A stretch of DNA of 64,000 nucleotides, taken from Hymenobacter aquaticus (GTDB lineage: Bacteria > Bacteroidota > Bacteroidia > Cytophagales > Hymenobacteraceae). This document shows positions 1 through 8,806 of this stretch, in pieces (within the stretch, counting starts at the first letter, position 1; the number at the start of each line of letters is the position of its first letter). The translations under genes and the position numbers were made by a program. The notes under the pieces were generated by a model. It saw nothing but the letters and a program-made list of their open reading frames with translations. It was not told where the DNA came from and did no database searches. Location of the stretch: the NCBI RefSeq assembly GCF_004765605.1, contig NZ_SRLC01000001.1:1-64000 (forward strand). Direction: 5' to 3'.

Positions 1-70
1 GAACAGAGCAGTTAAGCCCCGTAGCGCCTATGGTACTGCCTTCACCGGCGGGAGAGTCGGTCGCCGCCAA
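1..70 (+). rRNA. rrf: 5S ribosomal RNA, 3' part (cut by window edge)
   Basis: The first 70 bases match the 3' half of bacterial 5S rRNA: the stretch with CAGTTAAGCCCCGTAGCGCC, the ATGGTACTGC loop, GGGAGAGTCGGTCGCCGCC, and the closing strand that would pair with the missing 5' end. About 40 bases at the 5' end lie outside the window. A strong hairpin terminator follows directly, as expected at the end of an rRNA operon. The exact 3' end (68-72) cannot be fixed without the 5' strand. Confidence 0.9.
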
Positions 71-82
71 CCTTTTCAAGCC

Positions 83-124
83 CTGCCCCCCGCGACTTCG
101 TGCTGCGGGGGGCAGTCGCGTTTT
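83..124 (+). terminator. rRNA operon intrinsic terminator
   Basis: An 11-bp perfect GC-rich stem pairs 83-93 with 105-115 (CTGCCCCCCGC / GCGGGGGGCAG) around an 11-base loop, and four T residues follow at 121-124. It lies just behind the 5S rRNA. Confidence 0.8.
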
Positions 125-382
125 ACGCCCTGCCCCCCGCCCCACCCCACCCGGATCCGGCTGGCGCCTCATACCGACGTTTTGGCCTTTAGCAAATACC
201 TGCTATACGGTGATTTTTACAACGTTGTGAAGGGGTAGCTTAGAATTGTTCAGGCCCAAGGCTTAATGAATAAGTGGGGCATCTTATTTTTACAGCTGTA
301 TTTTTTATACCAACTGACATCTTCCCCCGCCTTAGCGCTGCTATTAAAAACTATTCGAGTTGGTGAGCTGTTGTTACTGCTT

Positions 383-1393
383 ATGCAACTTGATTCAAAA
401 ATTACATCGACGGTGCCGGTTTCTGTCCTGGATCTGGCAGCAATTCTTGATGGATTCACTCCAGGAGACACTTTTCGCAATAGCCTGGACTTGGCTCAAC
501 AGGCGGAGAAGTGGGGCTACACTCGCTATTGGCTAGCTGAGCACCACAATATGGCCAGTATTGCCAGTTCGGCCACTGTGGTTTTGATTGGTCACATTGC
601 TAATGGGACTTCTTCCATTCGAGTGGGCTCGGGGGGAATAATGCTGCCCAACCACGCGCCTTTGGTGGTAGCGGAGCAGTTTGGCACGCTGGCTTCGTTG
701 TATCCGGGGAGAATTGATTTGGGGCTGGGCCGGGCACCGGGAACTGACCCACTAACAGCTCGTGCTTTGCGGCGGGATGGAAGCAATGGGACTGATTTTC
801 CGCAGCAGGTGCAGGAGTTGCAGGGATATTTGTCGGCGGCAAACAGTGCGAATAAAGTGCGTGCAATACCTGGGGAAGGATTGGATATTCCTGTTTGGCT
901 GCTGGGCTCAAGCACCTATAGCGCACAGCTGGCGGGGTACTTGGGCTTGCCATTCGCGTTTGCCAGCCACTTTGCGCCTACCTATCTGCAGGCTGCTTTA
1001 GAAATATACCGCTCCTCTTTTCGGCCGTCAGCATACTTGGATAAGCCGTACGCGGCGGCCTGCGTCAACGTTATCGCCGCCGACTCGGATGAGCAGGCTG
1101 AGCATCTGGCAACATCCTTTTACCAGTTTGCCCTGAATATCATTCGGGGCACTTCTAAGCCTTTGCAACCACCGGTGAGTAGCATGCAGGGAGTGTGGCA
1201 CGAGCTGGAGGAGGAAGCAGTACGGCAGATGATGACGTATTCCTTTATCGGAGGCCCGCAGACGGTGCAGAACCAGCTGCGTTACTTTCTGCAGGTTACC
1301 CAGGTTGACGAGCTGATTGCGGTTTCCCACATCTACGACCATACCGCCCGATTACGCTCCTACGAGCTATTGGCATCGGTTAGCAAGTGGTAG
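383..1393 (+). CDS. LLM-class flavin-dependent oxidoreductase (luciferase-like monooxygenase)
   Basis: Protein of 336 residues from the ATG at 383. The frame stays open upstream to an ATG at 266, but those 39 residues are hydrophobic and unlike the family, so the inner start is preferred. Family hallmarks are AEHHN at about residues 52-56, the [13 protein letters not shown] stretch near 80-92 and [10 protein letters not shown] near 115, typical of the alkanal-monooxygenase-like group that uses reduced FMN and oxygen. The substrate cannot be read from the sequence. It stands alone after the rRNA operon, 108 bases before the BatA gene on the same strand. No clear -7 box was seen in the 250 bases upstream. 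Confidence 0.85.
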   Translation: MQLDSKITSTVPVSVLDLAAILDGFTPGDTFRNSLDLAQQAEKWGYTRYWLAEHHNMASIASSATVVLIGHIANGTSSIRVGSGGIMLPNHAPLVVAEQFGTLASLYPGRIDLGLGRAPGTDPLTARALRRDGSNGTDFPQQVQELQGYLSAANSANKVRAIPGEGLDIPVWLLGSSTYSAQLAGYLGLPFAFASHFAPTYLQAALEIYRSSFRPSAYLDKPYAAACVNVIAADSDEQAEHLATSFYQFALNIIRGTSKPLQPPVSSMQGVWHELEEEAVRQMMTYSFIGGPQTVQNQLRYFLQVTQVDELIAVSHIYDHTARLRSYELLASVSKW

Positions 1394-1501
1394 GCCTGGC
1401 CTGGTTTCTCTCCGGATTCCGGCCAGACCACGCAAAATCATGCGTCTTTGAATAAGTAAGGTGTCTTTGGTTGTTACCTTCACAGACTTATTCTGTTTCA
1501 G

Positions 1502-3562
1502 ATGACGCTGACGTATCCCTGGTTCCTGCTCGGACTGCTTGCCATAGCTATTCCCATTGCAATTCACTTTTTCGAGTTGCGCCGGCCGCAACGGTTGCTG
1601 TTTACCAACGTTGGCTTTATCCGGGAAATAAAGCTGGTCACGGCCCGGCAGCGTAAGCTCAAGCACTTATTGGTGCTGGCGGCCCGGATCGGGTTTATTG
1701 CTTTCCTGGTTTTGTTGTTCTGCCAGCCCTTCATTCCGGCTCCCGAACAAAGCCGGGCCAATGAGGGTGGAATCGTGGCCAGTGTAGTGGATTCGTCGCC
1801 CAGCATGGTAGTGGAAGGCGACAAAAACCTGCCGCTGTTCGAGCAGGCGGTGGAAGAAACCCGGGAACTGCCCTCGGCATATCCGGCTTCGGCCCGCTAC
1901 ATGCTGCCGACCGTATCGAATGCCGTGCTGACTCCGACGGCCTTTCAGGCGGCAGTGGAGGGGCTTGCTATTTCCGGGCGCGCCAAAAGCCTGACGACAA
2001 GCCTGGAGCGCGCGAAAAATGCCGCTAATGCCCGGCAGGTGTTTGTTTTCTCCGACTTCCAGAAAAACAGCCTGAACCCCCGGCTGCTGCGGGCCGACAG
2101 CATTACGCAGCTCTACCTGGTGCCACTGCCGGGCCGGCAAACCGCCAACGTGTATGTCGACAGCGTGCTGCTGGATGACGCCTTCGTGCGGACCGGGGCC
2201 GACCTGGGGCTGCGGGTGAGGCTGCGCAACGGCGGCGCGCTGGCGGCCCCGGATTGCCAGGTCAAGGTATTTGTCGGTAACCGGCAGGTGGCGGCGTATC
2301 GGGTGGCCGTGAATGCCCACGAAACGGCAGTTTCTGCGGTTCGGGTGCGGTTGGAGGATGGGGCCGCCCAGCAGTGTCGGGTAGAGGTGGAAGATCAGCC
2401 GGTGACGTTCGACAACACCTACTACTTCACCCTGCAGGCTTCCCCGCAGATTAGCATTCTGAACGTAACCGGCGCGCAAAGTACCGCCGTTAGCCGGGTC
2501 TACAACAACGAGTCGATGTTTGCCTACAATGGCAGCGCGGCGTCGCGGCTGGACTACAGTCGCCTTAATGCGGCCAGCCTGCTGGTGCTGGAGGAAGTGC
2601 CCAAGCTGGATAATGCCCTGCGCGAAAACCTGCGGCGGGCCGTAGCCCAGGGCGCCACGCTGGTCATCGTACCGCCGGCGGGCAATGCGGCGACGCAGGA
2701 AGAGTACGCGCGCCTGTTTCGGGAGCTGGGCCTCGGCGGAATCCAGTGGCAGGCGCAGGCCGCCGCGCCGGTATTGCAGGAGGTAGCCGCGCCCGATATG
2801 CAGAGCCCGTTTTTCCAGGACGTCTTCACGGCTTCCAACCAGCGGGCGGTGATGCCCAAGGTGGCCCCGCTGCTGCGCTGGTCCCGCTCAAGCACAGAAG
2901 TGCTCAAAATGCGCAATGGGGACGGATTCCTGGCCGGGTTTCCCAGCGGCAAAGGCATGGTCTACCTGTTTGCCGCTCCTTTCCAGCCGACGTACTCCGA
3001 CTTCACGCAGCACGCCCTGTTTGTGCCCGTCATGTACCGCCTCGCCATGCTCAGCTACCAGAGCACGCAGCGCATTGCTTACCGGCTCAACCAGAATACC
3101 ATTGCGCTCCGGCTGGCGGCCCAGACCAAAAACCAGCGGGATGAGCCCGTCGTCAGTCTGCGCAAAGACAGCCTGACGGTTATTCCGGCCCAGCGCTGGG
3201 AGGCCGGCACGCTGCGGCTCACGCTTCCGGCGGCCGTGCACGAGCCGGGCTTTTACCAGGTCGTTTATAACGGCAAGGCCGTGGCGACGCTGGCCCTGAA
3301 CATCGACAAGGCCGAATCGGAGCTGGCTTATTACTCGGCCAACGACCTGCGCCAGCTCATTGGTCGCAACCGGCCCAACGTGCAGGTCTACGAAAGTGCG
3401 ACCAACCGCTCGGTGGCGGCCCACTACAAAGCCCTGCGCGTGGGTACGCCGCTGTGGCGCTACTGCCTGCTGCTGGCCCTGGGCTGCTTACTGGCCGAAG
3501 TGCTGCTGCTACGCTTCCTGGGGCGGCCCAAGTCGGTGCCGGCCGCGGCGGTGGCGGCCTGA
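1502..3562 (+). CDS. BatA-domain membrane protein
   Basis: 686 residues. The N-terminus carries the BatA (aerotolerance) signature: a membrane helix at about 5-24 (YPWFLLGLLAIAIPIAIHFF), then an ELRRPQRLLFTNVGFIREI segment and a second helix near 60-75. A long extracytoplasmic region follows, and one helix near 655-675 closes the protein. A VWA-like fold in the middle is plausible (VASVVDSSPSM near residue 95) but no intact MIDAS motif was identified. Role unknown; Bat-type genes in Bacteroidota are linked to envelope or stress functions. It heads a rightward run with two DUF4199 genes and a glycosyltransferase. Confidence 0.8.
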   Translation: MTLTYPWFLLGLLAIAIPIAIHFFELRRPQRLLFTNVGFIREIKLVTARQRKLKHLLVLAARIGFIAFLVLLFCQPFIPAPEQSRANEGGIVASVVDSSPSMVVEGDKNLPLFEQAVEETRELPSAYPASARYMLPTVSNAVLTPTAFQAAVEGLAISGRAKSLTTSLERAKNAANARQVFVFSDFQKNSLNPRLLRADSITQLYLVPLPGRQTANVYVDSVLLDDAFVRTGADLGLRVRLRNGGALAAPDCQVKVFVGNRQVAAYRVAVNAHETAVSAVRVRLEDGAAQQCRVEVEDQPVTFDNTYYFTLQASPQISILNVTGAQSTAVSRVYNNESMFAYNGSAASRLDYSRLNAASLLVLEEVPKLDNALRENLRRAVAQGATLVIVPPAGNAATQEEYARLFRELGLGGIQWQAQAAAPVLQEVAAPDMQSPFFQDVFTASNQRAVMPKVAPLLRWSRSSTEVLKMRNGDGFLAGFPSGKGMVYLFAAPFQPTYSDFTQHALFVPVMYRLAMLSYQSTQRIAYRLNQNTIALRLAAQTKNQRDEPVVSLRKDSLTVIPAQRWEAGTLRLTLPAAVHEPGFYQVVYNGKAVATLALNIDKAESELAYYSANDLRQLIGRNRPNVQVYESATNRSVAAHYKALRVGTPLWRYCLLLALGCLLAEVLLLRFLGRPKSVPAAAVAA

Positions 3563-3615
3563 GTGCCTACTTTGCCCAAAGTCCTCTATCTTTCCGCTTC
3601 ACTTGCCAATTATCC

Positions 3616-4146
3616 GTGCCCGCTGAAGTTTCCCCTGCTCCATCCGTGTTGCGTACGGCCCTGCGCTTTGGCGTCGGGGCCGGCCTGCTCTGTACCCTTT
3701 GGCTGGTTGGCCTGCTGCTGACCGGCAACGACCCGTTTGGCCCCAAGCGGCTGATGGTGATTTTCCTGCCCCCGCTGGCCGTAGTCGTCAGCCAGTGGAT
3801 GCTGCGCCGCATTTCGGCCCCCGAAGGCCCGGGGCTGAAGCGGGCCTTGGCCGTCGGCGCCCTGACGGCGCTGCTGGCCGCTACTACTTCTGCTATGGGC
3901 GTGTATGGCGTGGCGCAGCTGGCCGGCGCCGAGCAGATCGAGAAAAGCAAAGCCGCCATGCTGAAAATTGCCGAAGGCTCCCGCGCCGACTACCTGCGGC
4001 AGCCGGGGGGCAAGGAGCAGTACGAGCGCACGATTGAGGGCCTGAAAAGCGTGACGGCCCAGGGGCTGGCCACCGACGACTTCGTGAAAAAGCTCCTGTT
4101 TGGCCTGTTGCTGAGTGTGCCCGGGGCAATTTTCCTGCGCCGCTAG
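3616..4146 (+). CDS. DUF4199 domain-containing membrane protein
   Basis: About 176 residues from a GTG at 3616 (another GTG at 3646 is possible). There are helices near residues 15-35, 45-60 and 78-100 and a final helix at the C-terminus, with a soluble stretch between helices 3 and 4 (EQIEKSKAAMLKIAEGSRADY). The same layout, including an EQIEKS motif, recurs in the next gene, so the two are probably paralogues in the DUF4199 family. Function unknown. In Bacteroidota DUF4199 genes often precede a GT2 glycosyltransferase, as here. It lies 53 bases after the BatA gene and is probably co-transcribed with it. Confidence 0.75.
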   Translation: MPAEVSPAPSVLRTALRFGVGAGLLCTLWLVGLLLTGNDPFGPKRLMVIFLPPLAVVVSQWMLRRISAPEGPGLKRALAVGALTALLAATTSAMGVYGVAQLAGAEQIEKSKAAMLKIAEGSRADYLRQPGGKEQYERTIEGLKSVTAQGLATDDFVKKLLFGLLLSVPGAIFLRR

Positions 4147-4188
4147 GATTGCTTACTTTACCGCTCCACTTCTACCAACCACCAAAAA

Positions 4189-4725
4189 ATGGAAACTTCT
4201 ACTGCCCCCGCCGCTACGCCCGTCTCCGTCGGTATCCGCTACGGCCTCATCACCGGGCTCATCTGGATTGTAGTCGACTTTATTCTGCGGGCTACCGGGC
4301 TTTCCTTTAAGTATTCGGTGTACCTGAGCGCCAGCATCCTGGTGTATATCGTGGGTATCGTCATGGCCCACCGCTTCTTCAAGCAAAGCAACCAGGGCTT
4401 TATGACCTACGGGCAGGGCCTGCTGATTGTGGTGGTAATGTCCCTTATTTCGGGCCTGCTGTCGGGCATTTTCAACTACGTCTACGTCAACTTCATCGAC
4501 GCCGACTACGCCCTGCGCATGCGCACCGACTTTGAAGTGTGGATGAGCTCCATGCCCGGCGTGCAGGAAGAGCAGATCGAGAAAAGCATGGCGGATATGA
4601 CCGACGAGAAAATCAAGTCGCCCCTGCAAATTGGCAAAAGCCTGATGGGCGCGGCCGTGGGCGGCGTTATCACGGGCCTGATTGTCTCTATTTTCACCAA
4701 GCATAAACGACCCGAGTTTGAGTAA
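4189..4725 (+). CDS. DUF4199 domain-containing membrane protein
   Basis: 178 residues with four predicted helices: about 14-32, 38-58, 78-103 and a last one near 148-168. The soluble loop between helices 3 and 4 contains MPGVQEEQIEKSMADMTDEK. It resembles the preceding gene and is the more typical DUF4199 member. Function unknown. The downstream glycosyltransferase start overlaps its stop codon, suggesting translational coupling. Confidence 0.85.
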   Translation: METSTAPAATPVSVGIRYGLITGLIWIVVDFILRATGLSFKYSVYLSASILVYIVGIVMAHRFFKQSNQGFMTYGQGLLIVVVMSLISGLLSGIFNYVYVNFIDADYALRMRTDFEVWMSSMPGVQEEQIEKSMADMTDEKIKSPLQIGKSLMGAAVGGVITGLIVSIFTKHKRPEFE

Positions 4726-5704
4726 GCGTTTGTCGTCGCATTTCCCCGTTGAGCTGTCCATCGTAATTCCCCTGCTCAACGAAGCCGAGTCGCTGCCGGA
4801 GCTGACCCGCTGGATCAACCGGGTGCTAACCCAGCACGGGCTAACCTACGAGGTGATTCTCATTGACGACGGCTCCACGGATGCTTCCTGGGACGTCATC
4901 GAGGAGCTGGCCCAGACCGACACCCACCTGCGCGGCATCCGCTTCAACCGCAACTACGGCAAGTCGGCGGCCCTGAACACGGGCTTCCGCGAAACGACCG
5001 GCCGGGTGGTGTGCACCATGGACGCCGACTTGCAGGACTCGCCCGAGGAGTTGCCCGAACTCTACCGCATGATCGTGGAGGAGCGCTACGATTTGGTGAG
5101 CGGCTGGAAAAAGAAGCGCTACGACCCGCTGAGCAAAACCATTCCGACCAAGCTCTTCAACGGCGCGACCCGCTGGATTTCGGGCATCAGCCTCCACGAC
5201 TTCAACTGCGGGCTGAAAGCCTACGACCAGCGCGTGGTGAAGGGCATTGAGGTGTACGGCGAAATGCACCGCTACATTCCCGTCATTGCCAAGTGGAACG
5301 GCTTCGGGCGCATCGGCGAAAAGGCCGTGCAGCACCAGGAGCGCAAGTACGGCGTCACCAAGTTCGGCCTGGAGCGGTTCGTCTACGGCTTCCTGGATTT
5401 GATGTCCATCACCTTCGTGAGCCGGTTCCGGCGGCGGCCCATGCACTTTTTCGGCACTCTGGGCTCGGTTTCGTTTCTGGTGGGCATGCTGATTACGCTC
5501 TGGCTGGTGGCGGAGAAAATCTACCTGGCCCACTACAACCTGCGGGCCCGCGACGTGACCGACCAGCCGCTGTTTTTCCTGGCCCTGGTGGCCGTCATCC
5601 TGGGCATGCAGCTGTTTCTGGCCGGTTTCCTGGCCGAAATGGTGCAGCTCAACGGCCCGCGCCGCAACGATTACCTGATTCGGGACAAGCTGAATATTGA
5701 CTGA
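4718..5704 (+). CDS. GT2 family glycosyltransferase, polyprenyl-phosphate type
   Basis: About 328 residues. The domain begins SIVIPLLNE. DDGST near residue 50 and DADLQDSPEEL near residue 100 are the nucleotide-sugar and metal sites of GT2 enzymes of the DPM1/ArnC/GtrB group. Two C-terminal membrane helices (about 250-270 and 290-315) fit enzymes that load a sugar onto a polyprenyl phosphate. There is no in-frame ATG near the domain; TTG codons at 4682, 4718 and 4730 are candidates. 4718 is chosen because it overlaps the stop of the DUF4199 gene by 8 bases. It probably works in envelope glycan synthesis with neighbouring GT genes. Confidence 0.85.
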   Translation: MSKRLSSHFPVELSIVIPLLNEAESLPELTRWINRVLTQHGLTYEVILIDDGSTDASWDVIEELAQTDTHLRGIRFNRNYGKSAALNTGFRETTGRVVCTMDADLQDSPEELPELYRMIVEERYDLVSGWKKKRYDPLSKTIPTKLFNGATRWISGISLHDFNCGLKAYDQRVVKGIEVYGEMHRYIPVIAKWNGFGRIGEKAVQHQERKYGVTKFGLERFVYGFLDLMSITFVSRFRRRPMHFFGTLGSVSFLVGMLITLWLVAEKIYLAHYNLRARDVTDQPLFFLALVAVILGMQLFLAGFLAEMVQLNGPRRNDYLIRDKLNID

Positions 5705-5715
5705 TACTTTCCCGT

Positions 5716-5815
5716 TGTCATCCTGAGCCTGTGAAGGACCTTATGGGATACGAACGACTAGCTTAACAGCGTCTCGTGCTACCCTGATAAGGTCCTTCGC
5801 AGGCTCAGGATGACA
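5716..5815. repeat. inverted repeat, GTCATCCTGAGC family (copy 1)
   Basis: Left arm 5716-5743 and right arm 5788-5815 are 28 bases and match at 27 positions (TGTCATCCTGAGCC...AAGGACCTTA). The loop is 44 bases. The same core arms appear at 23783-23941 and 57154-57327. It fills the gap between two glycosyltransferase genes on the same strand and has no T-run, so it is not a simple terminator. Confidence 0.85.
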
Positions 5816-5851
5816 GCTGGTTTTAAGAGCGCAACTGATCTGCATCTGCTT

Positions 5852-6976
5852 ATGAAAGTCGTCATCATTGGGCCGGCTTACCCGTTGCGGGGCGGCCTGG
5901 CAACCTACAACGAACGACTGGCGCGGGCCTTCCGCGAAGCCGGCGACGAGGTGCGCATCGTCACCTTCAGCCTGCAATACCCCAACTTCCTGTTTCCGGG
6001 CCAGACCCAGTTCAGCACCGAGCCCGGCCCGACGGACCTGGATATCGAGGTCAGCATCAACTCCGTGAACCCCTGGTCGTGGTGGACGGTGGGGGAGAAG
6101 CTGCGGCGCGAAAAGCCCGACTTGGTCGTGTTCCGCTTCTGGCTGCCGTTTATGGGCCCCGCGCTGGGGTATATTGCCCGCCGCATCCGGCGCAACCGCC
6201 ACACCCGCGTGGTAGCTATTACCGACAACGTCATTCCCCACGAAAAGCGGCCCGGCGACCGGCCGCTCACGCGCTACTTTCTCTCGGCCTGCCACGGCTT
6301 CGTGACGATGAGCCGCGCGGTGCTGGCCGATCTGCGCCGCCTGCACTTCAAGCAGCCGGCCCAGTACCAGCCCCACCCGCTCTACGACAACTTCGGGGCC
6401 CTCAAGGCCAAGCCGGCCGCCTTGCAGGCCCTGGGCCTCGACCCCGCGTTTGGCTACCTGCTGTTTTTCGGCTTTATCCGGGCCTACAAGGGGCTGGATA
6501 TTCTGCTCGAAGCCTTTGCCGACCCGCGCCTGCGCCAGCTGCCGGTCAAGCTCATTATTGCCGGCGAGTACTACGAGGATGCCGCGCCCTACGAGGCCCT
6601 GATCCGGCAGCACGACCTGGAAAGCCGCCTGGTGCGGGCCACCGACTTCATCCCCAACGAGAAGGTAGCCGACTACTTCTGCGCCGCCGACATGGTGGTG
6701 CAGCCCTACAAGAATGCTACCCAGAGCGGCGTCTCGCAGATTGCCTACCACTTCGAGCGGCCCATGCTGGTCACCGACGTGGGCGGCCTGGCCGAGCTCA
6801 TTCCCGACGGTGAAGTGGGCTACGTGGTGAAGCCCACCGCCAAAGCCATTGCCGACGCCCTGGTCGATTTCTACGAGCACCAGCGCGAGTCGGAACTGGC
6901 CGCCGGGGTGTGGGCCAAGAAAAAGGAGTTCTCCTGGAGCGAGATGGTGGCCGCGCTGAAGGCGGTGGCGGGGTAG
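5852..6976 (+). CDS. GT4 family glycosyltransferase
   Basis: 374 residues from the ATG at 5852 (KVVIIGPAYPLRGGLATYN). The frame is open back to 5810, but that part overlaps the end of the inverted repeat. The GT-B layout shows as an acceptor-side GG-loop (PLRGGLATYNERLARAFRE), a second-domain start GYLLFFGFIRAYKGLDILLEA, and the donor-site FERPMLVTDVGGLAELI with SGVSQIAYHFE just before it. It probably adds a sugar to a lipid-linked or surface glycan. Donor and acceptor are unknown. Follows the GT2 gene on the same strand. Confidence 0.85.
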   Translation: MKVVIIGPAYPLRGGLATYNERLARAFREAGDEVRIVTFSLQYPNFLFPGQTQFSTEPGPTDLDIEVSINSVNPWSWWTVGEKLRREKPDLVVFRFWLPFMGPALGYIARRIRRNRHTRVVAITDNVIPHEKRPGDRPLTRYFLSACHGFVTMSRAVLADLRRLHFKQPAQYQPHPLYDNFGALKAKPAALQALGLDPAFGYLLFFGFIRAYKGLDILLEAFADPRLRQLPVKLIIAGEYYEDAAPYEALIRQHDLESRLVRATDFIPNEKVADYFCAADMVVQPYKNATQSGVSQIAYHFERPMLVTDVGGLAELIPDGEVGYVVKPTAKAIADALVDFYEHQRESELAAGVWAKKKEFSWSEMVAALKAVAG

Positions 6977-7040
6977 GGCTGGTTGCTGGCAAAAAGCAGC
7001 ATAACCGCTATATTCAGGCCCCGCCCCAACCTGACTGCTT

Positions 7041-7454
7041 ATGCCCGCTACCCCTTCCTTTGCCGACTTTCTGGCGGCCCTGCCGACCGACCGCCGCCTC
7101 GCCGTCGAAACCGTTTGGAATGCGGTGCGAGAGGCCATGCCCGCCGGCTACACCGAGCAGGTGAGCCCCGGGATGCTACAGTTCGTGGCGGGCAAGGAAA
7201 TGGCCGTGGCGCTGGCCAGCAAGAAAAACTACCTGAGCTTGTACTTGCAGACGCTCTACCATTTTCCCGAGCTGGCGGCCGGATTGCTAGCCGCCGCCCC
7301 GAAGCTCAAGATTGGCAAGAGCTGCCTCAATTTCCTGCGTTCCGAAGACCTGCCGCTGCCGGCCTTGCAGGAGCTGCTACAGCGCATCCCCGCTGACGCG
7401 TATCTGGCGCGCGTCGCCGCCGTCCGGCAAAACCCGTCCGCCGCTCACCGGTAG
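7041..7454 (+). CDS. DUF1801 domain-containing protein
   Basis: 137 residues, no signal peptide or helices. The DUF1801 pattern is visible: an N-terminal helix (FADFLAALPTDRRLAVETVW), YTEQVSPGMLQFV, the LASKKNYLSLYL strand and a C-terminal KSCLNFLRSEDLPLPALQELL. The family is small cytosolic proteins of unknown activity. It lies 64 bases after the GT4 gene and converges with the GT9 gene on the other strand. Confidence 0.75.
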   Translation: MPATPSFADFLAALPTDRRLAVETVWNAVREAMPAGYTEQVSPGMLQFVAGKEMAVALASKKNYLSLYLQTLYHFPELAAGLLAAAPKLKIGKSCLNFLRSEDLPLPALQELLQRIPADAYLARVAAVRQNPSAAHR

Positions 7455-7531
7455 GGCCGGTTCCTGCCTGAGCGCCTGGCCCCGGCAGAAGATGCTGGTT
7501 GCATCCGGGCCAACGGAAGAAGTACTGCACC

Positions 7532-8629
7532 CTACGCCGGCACGCTGGCTTGCACGGCCGCGAATACCTTTTCGGCCGGCAGCTCTTCCATGCAGCTGGT
7601 GCCCAGCTTGCACGAGCCCCGGTAGAAGCACACGCAGGGCCGGTCGGGCTGCACGAGCTGGCCGCGGCCGTAGAGGTCGAATTCGTAGGGGTTGAAGATG
7701 TTGTTCATCAGCACCGTGGGCTTTTGCAGGGCAATGCTGATGTGCATGGCCATCGTTACCTGGGTCACGATGCCGTCCATCTGGTACATCAGGTTGATGA
7801 ACTGCTCCAGCGGAAAGGTGCCCAGGTAGGTGGCGCCGGTAGCGGCGTGCAGGCGCTGGTTGCGCTCATCCTCGGCCGCGCCGCCCAGCAGCACCGGCGC
7901 GTAGCCGGCCGCTTGCAGCTGCCCGATTAGCGTGAGCCACTTCTCGTCGCTCCACAGGCGGGTGGTCCACCTGTCGCCGCAGCCGGTGTTCAGGCCGATG
8001 CGGGGCTGGCCCACCGGCAGGGCGTGCCAGTTGTAGCCCTTGTCCTGGTGATTGTCGAACACGTATTCCTCGTGCTGAAACTCGTAGCCGCACAGCTCGA
8101 ATATTTCCTGCACGTAGGGCTTCTGGTTTTGCTGGCTCAGTTCGTCGAAGACGCCGGTCAGGAACTTGTGGTCGGCCAGGCGGTTGCCGGGCCAGGCCAC
8201 GCCGTGCTGCGGGTGCAGGGTGTAGCCAAACTTCTGGGTGGCCCGAATCGTGTCGTGCAGGGCGCAGGCTTCCTTGTCCTTATCCAGGTTCAGCAGCAGG
8301 TCGAACTCGCGGGCCTGCAAGTGCAGCACGCTGGCCAGATCCAGCCGCAGAATCTCGTCGATGGCCCCGGCGGGCAGAATGGCGGGCGTGAGCGTGAGCC
8401 AGGTAATCTTGCTGCCGGGGTACTCCCGGCGCAGGCGGCGCAGCAGGGGCGTGGTCCGGATTACGTCGCCGATGGCCCCGAGCTTGATGATCAGAATCCG
8501 CTGCCGCACGGGCGCGTACTCGGGGCAGTCGGCGCACTGGTAGCCGTGCTCCTTGTTGGGGCGGCAGGGAATATCACCACGGAAGTGGCGGCAGTCGGGA
8601 TGAACGGTAACGCCGTTGAGAGAAGCCAT
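7532..8629 (-). CDS. GT9 family glycosyltransferase (heptosyltransferase-like) with cysteine-rich ends
   Basis: 365 residues. The ATG at 8629 is chosen because a perfect TACCTTTG -7 box lies 20 bases upstream; the frame stays open for 26 more codons. GT9 marks are ILIIKLGAIGDVIRTTPLL near the start of the catalytic part, IGLNTGCGDRWTTRLWS in the middle and VTQVTMAMHISIAL near the end, as in ADP-heptose:LPS heptosyltransferases. Unusually, about 50 residues precede the domain and carry four cysteines (CRHFRGDIPC, then CADC). The C-terminus has another cluster (PCVCFYRGSCKLGTSC). These may bind a metal. Likely role: LPS core or surface glycan assembly. Confidence 0.85.
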   Translation of the reverse strand: MASLNGVTVHPDCRHFRGDIPCRPNKEHGYQCADCPEYAPVRQRILIIKLGAIGDVIRTTPLLRRLRREYPGSKITWLTLTPAILPAGAIDEILRLDLASVLHLQAREFDLLLNLDKDKEACALHDTIRATQKFGYTLHPQHGVAWPGNRLADHKFLTGVFDELSQQNQKPYVQEIFELCGYEFQHEEYVFDNHQDKGYNWHALPVGQPRIGLNTGCGDRWTTRLWSDEKWLTLIGQLQAAGYAPVLLGGAAEDERNQRLHAATGATYLGTFPLEQFINLMYQMDGIVTQVTMAMHISIALQKPTVLMNNIFNPYEFDLYGRGQLVQPDRPCVCFYRGSCKLGTSCMEELPAEKVFAAVQASVPA

Positions 8630-8648
8630 ACGGGAAAGAAGTATCCGG

Positions 8649-8656
8649 CAAAGGTA
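8649..8656 (-). promoter_or_regulatory. -7 box (TACCTTTG) for the GT9 gene
   Basis: Perfect match to the Bacteroidota TAnnTTTG -7 element on the minus strand, ending 20 bases before the ATG at 8629. No clear TTTG -33 element at the usual spacing. Confidence 0.6.
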
Positions 8657-8721
8657 GCCGAAGGCGGGAAGCGGCGCACAGTCGGGCGGGAAAAAGCCCG
8701 ATGACAATACTGGTCCGATGC

Positions 8722-8777
8722 GTTGTGACGTTTGCGTCTGTGACGTTTCAAAACGTCACAGACGCAAACGTCACAAC
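8722..8777. repeat. perfect 27-bp palindrome with 2-base loop
   Basis: Arms 8722-8748 and 8751-8777 pair perfectly over 27 bp with only CA between them. Each arm holds GTGACGTTT twice. It lies 30 bases before the HTH gene and behind the start of the divergent GT9 gene. No T-run follows, so it could be a repeat element, a cruciform or an operator. Confidence 0.9.
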
Positions 8778-8806
8778 TTCCTTGGTTACTTAGTATATTC
8801 AGTACG

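Noticed and set aside
266..382. Extended N-terminus of the flavin oxidoreductase as a signal peptide
   Set aside because: The 39 extra residues are hydrophobic, but the enzyme family is cytosolic and its domain starts at the inner ATG.
3567..3594. TACTTTG and TATCTTTC as a promoter before the first DUF4199 gene
   Set aside because: Each misses the -7 consensus by one base and the spacing to any TTTG is wrong; the gene is more likely co-transcribed with BatA.
5716..5815. Insertion sequence
   Set aside because: Inverted arms are present but the loop is 44 bases with no transposase frame; treated as a non-autonomous repeat.
5741..7138. 465-residue open frame opposite the GT4 gene
   Set aside because: Shadow frame that also runs through the inverted repeat; no motif.
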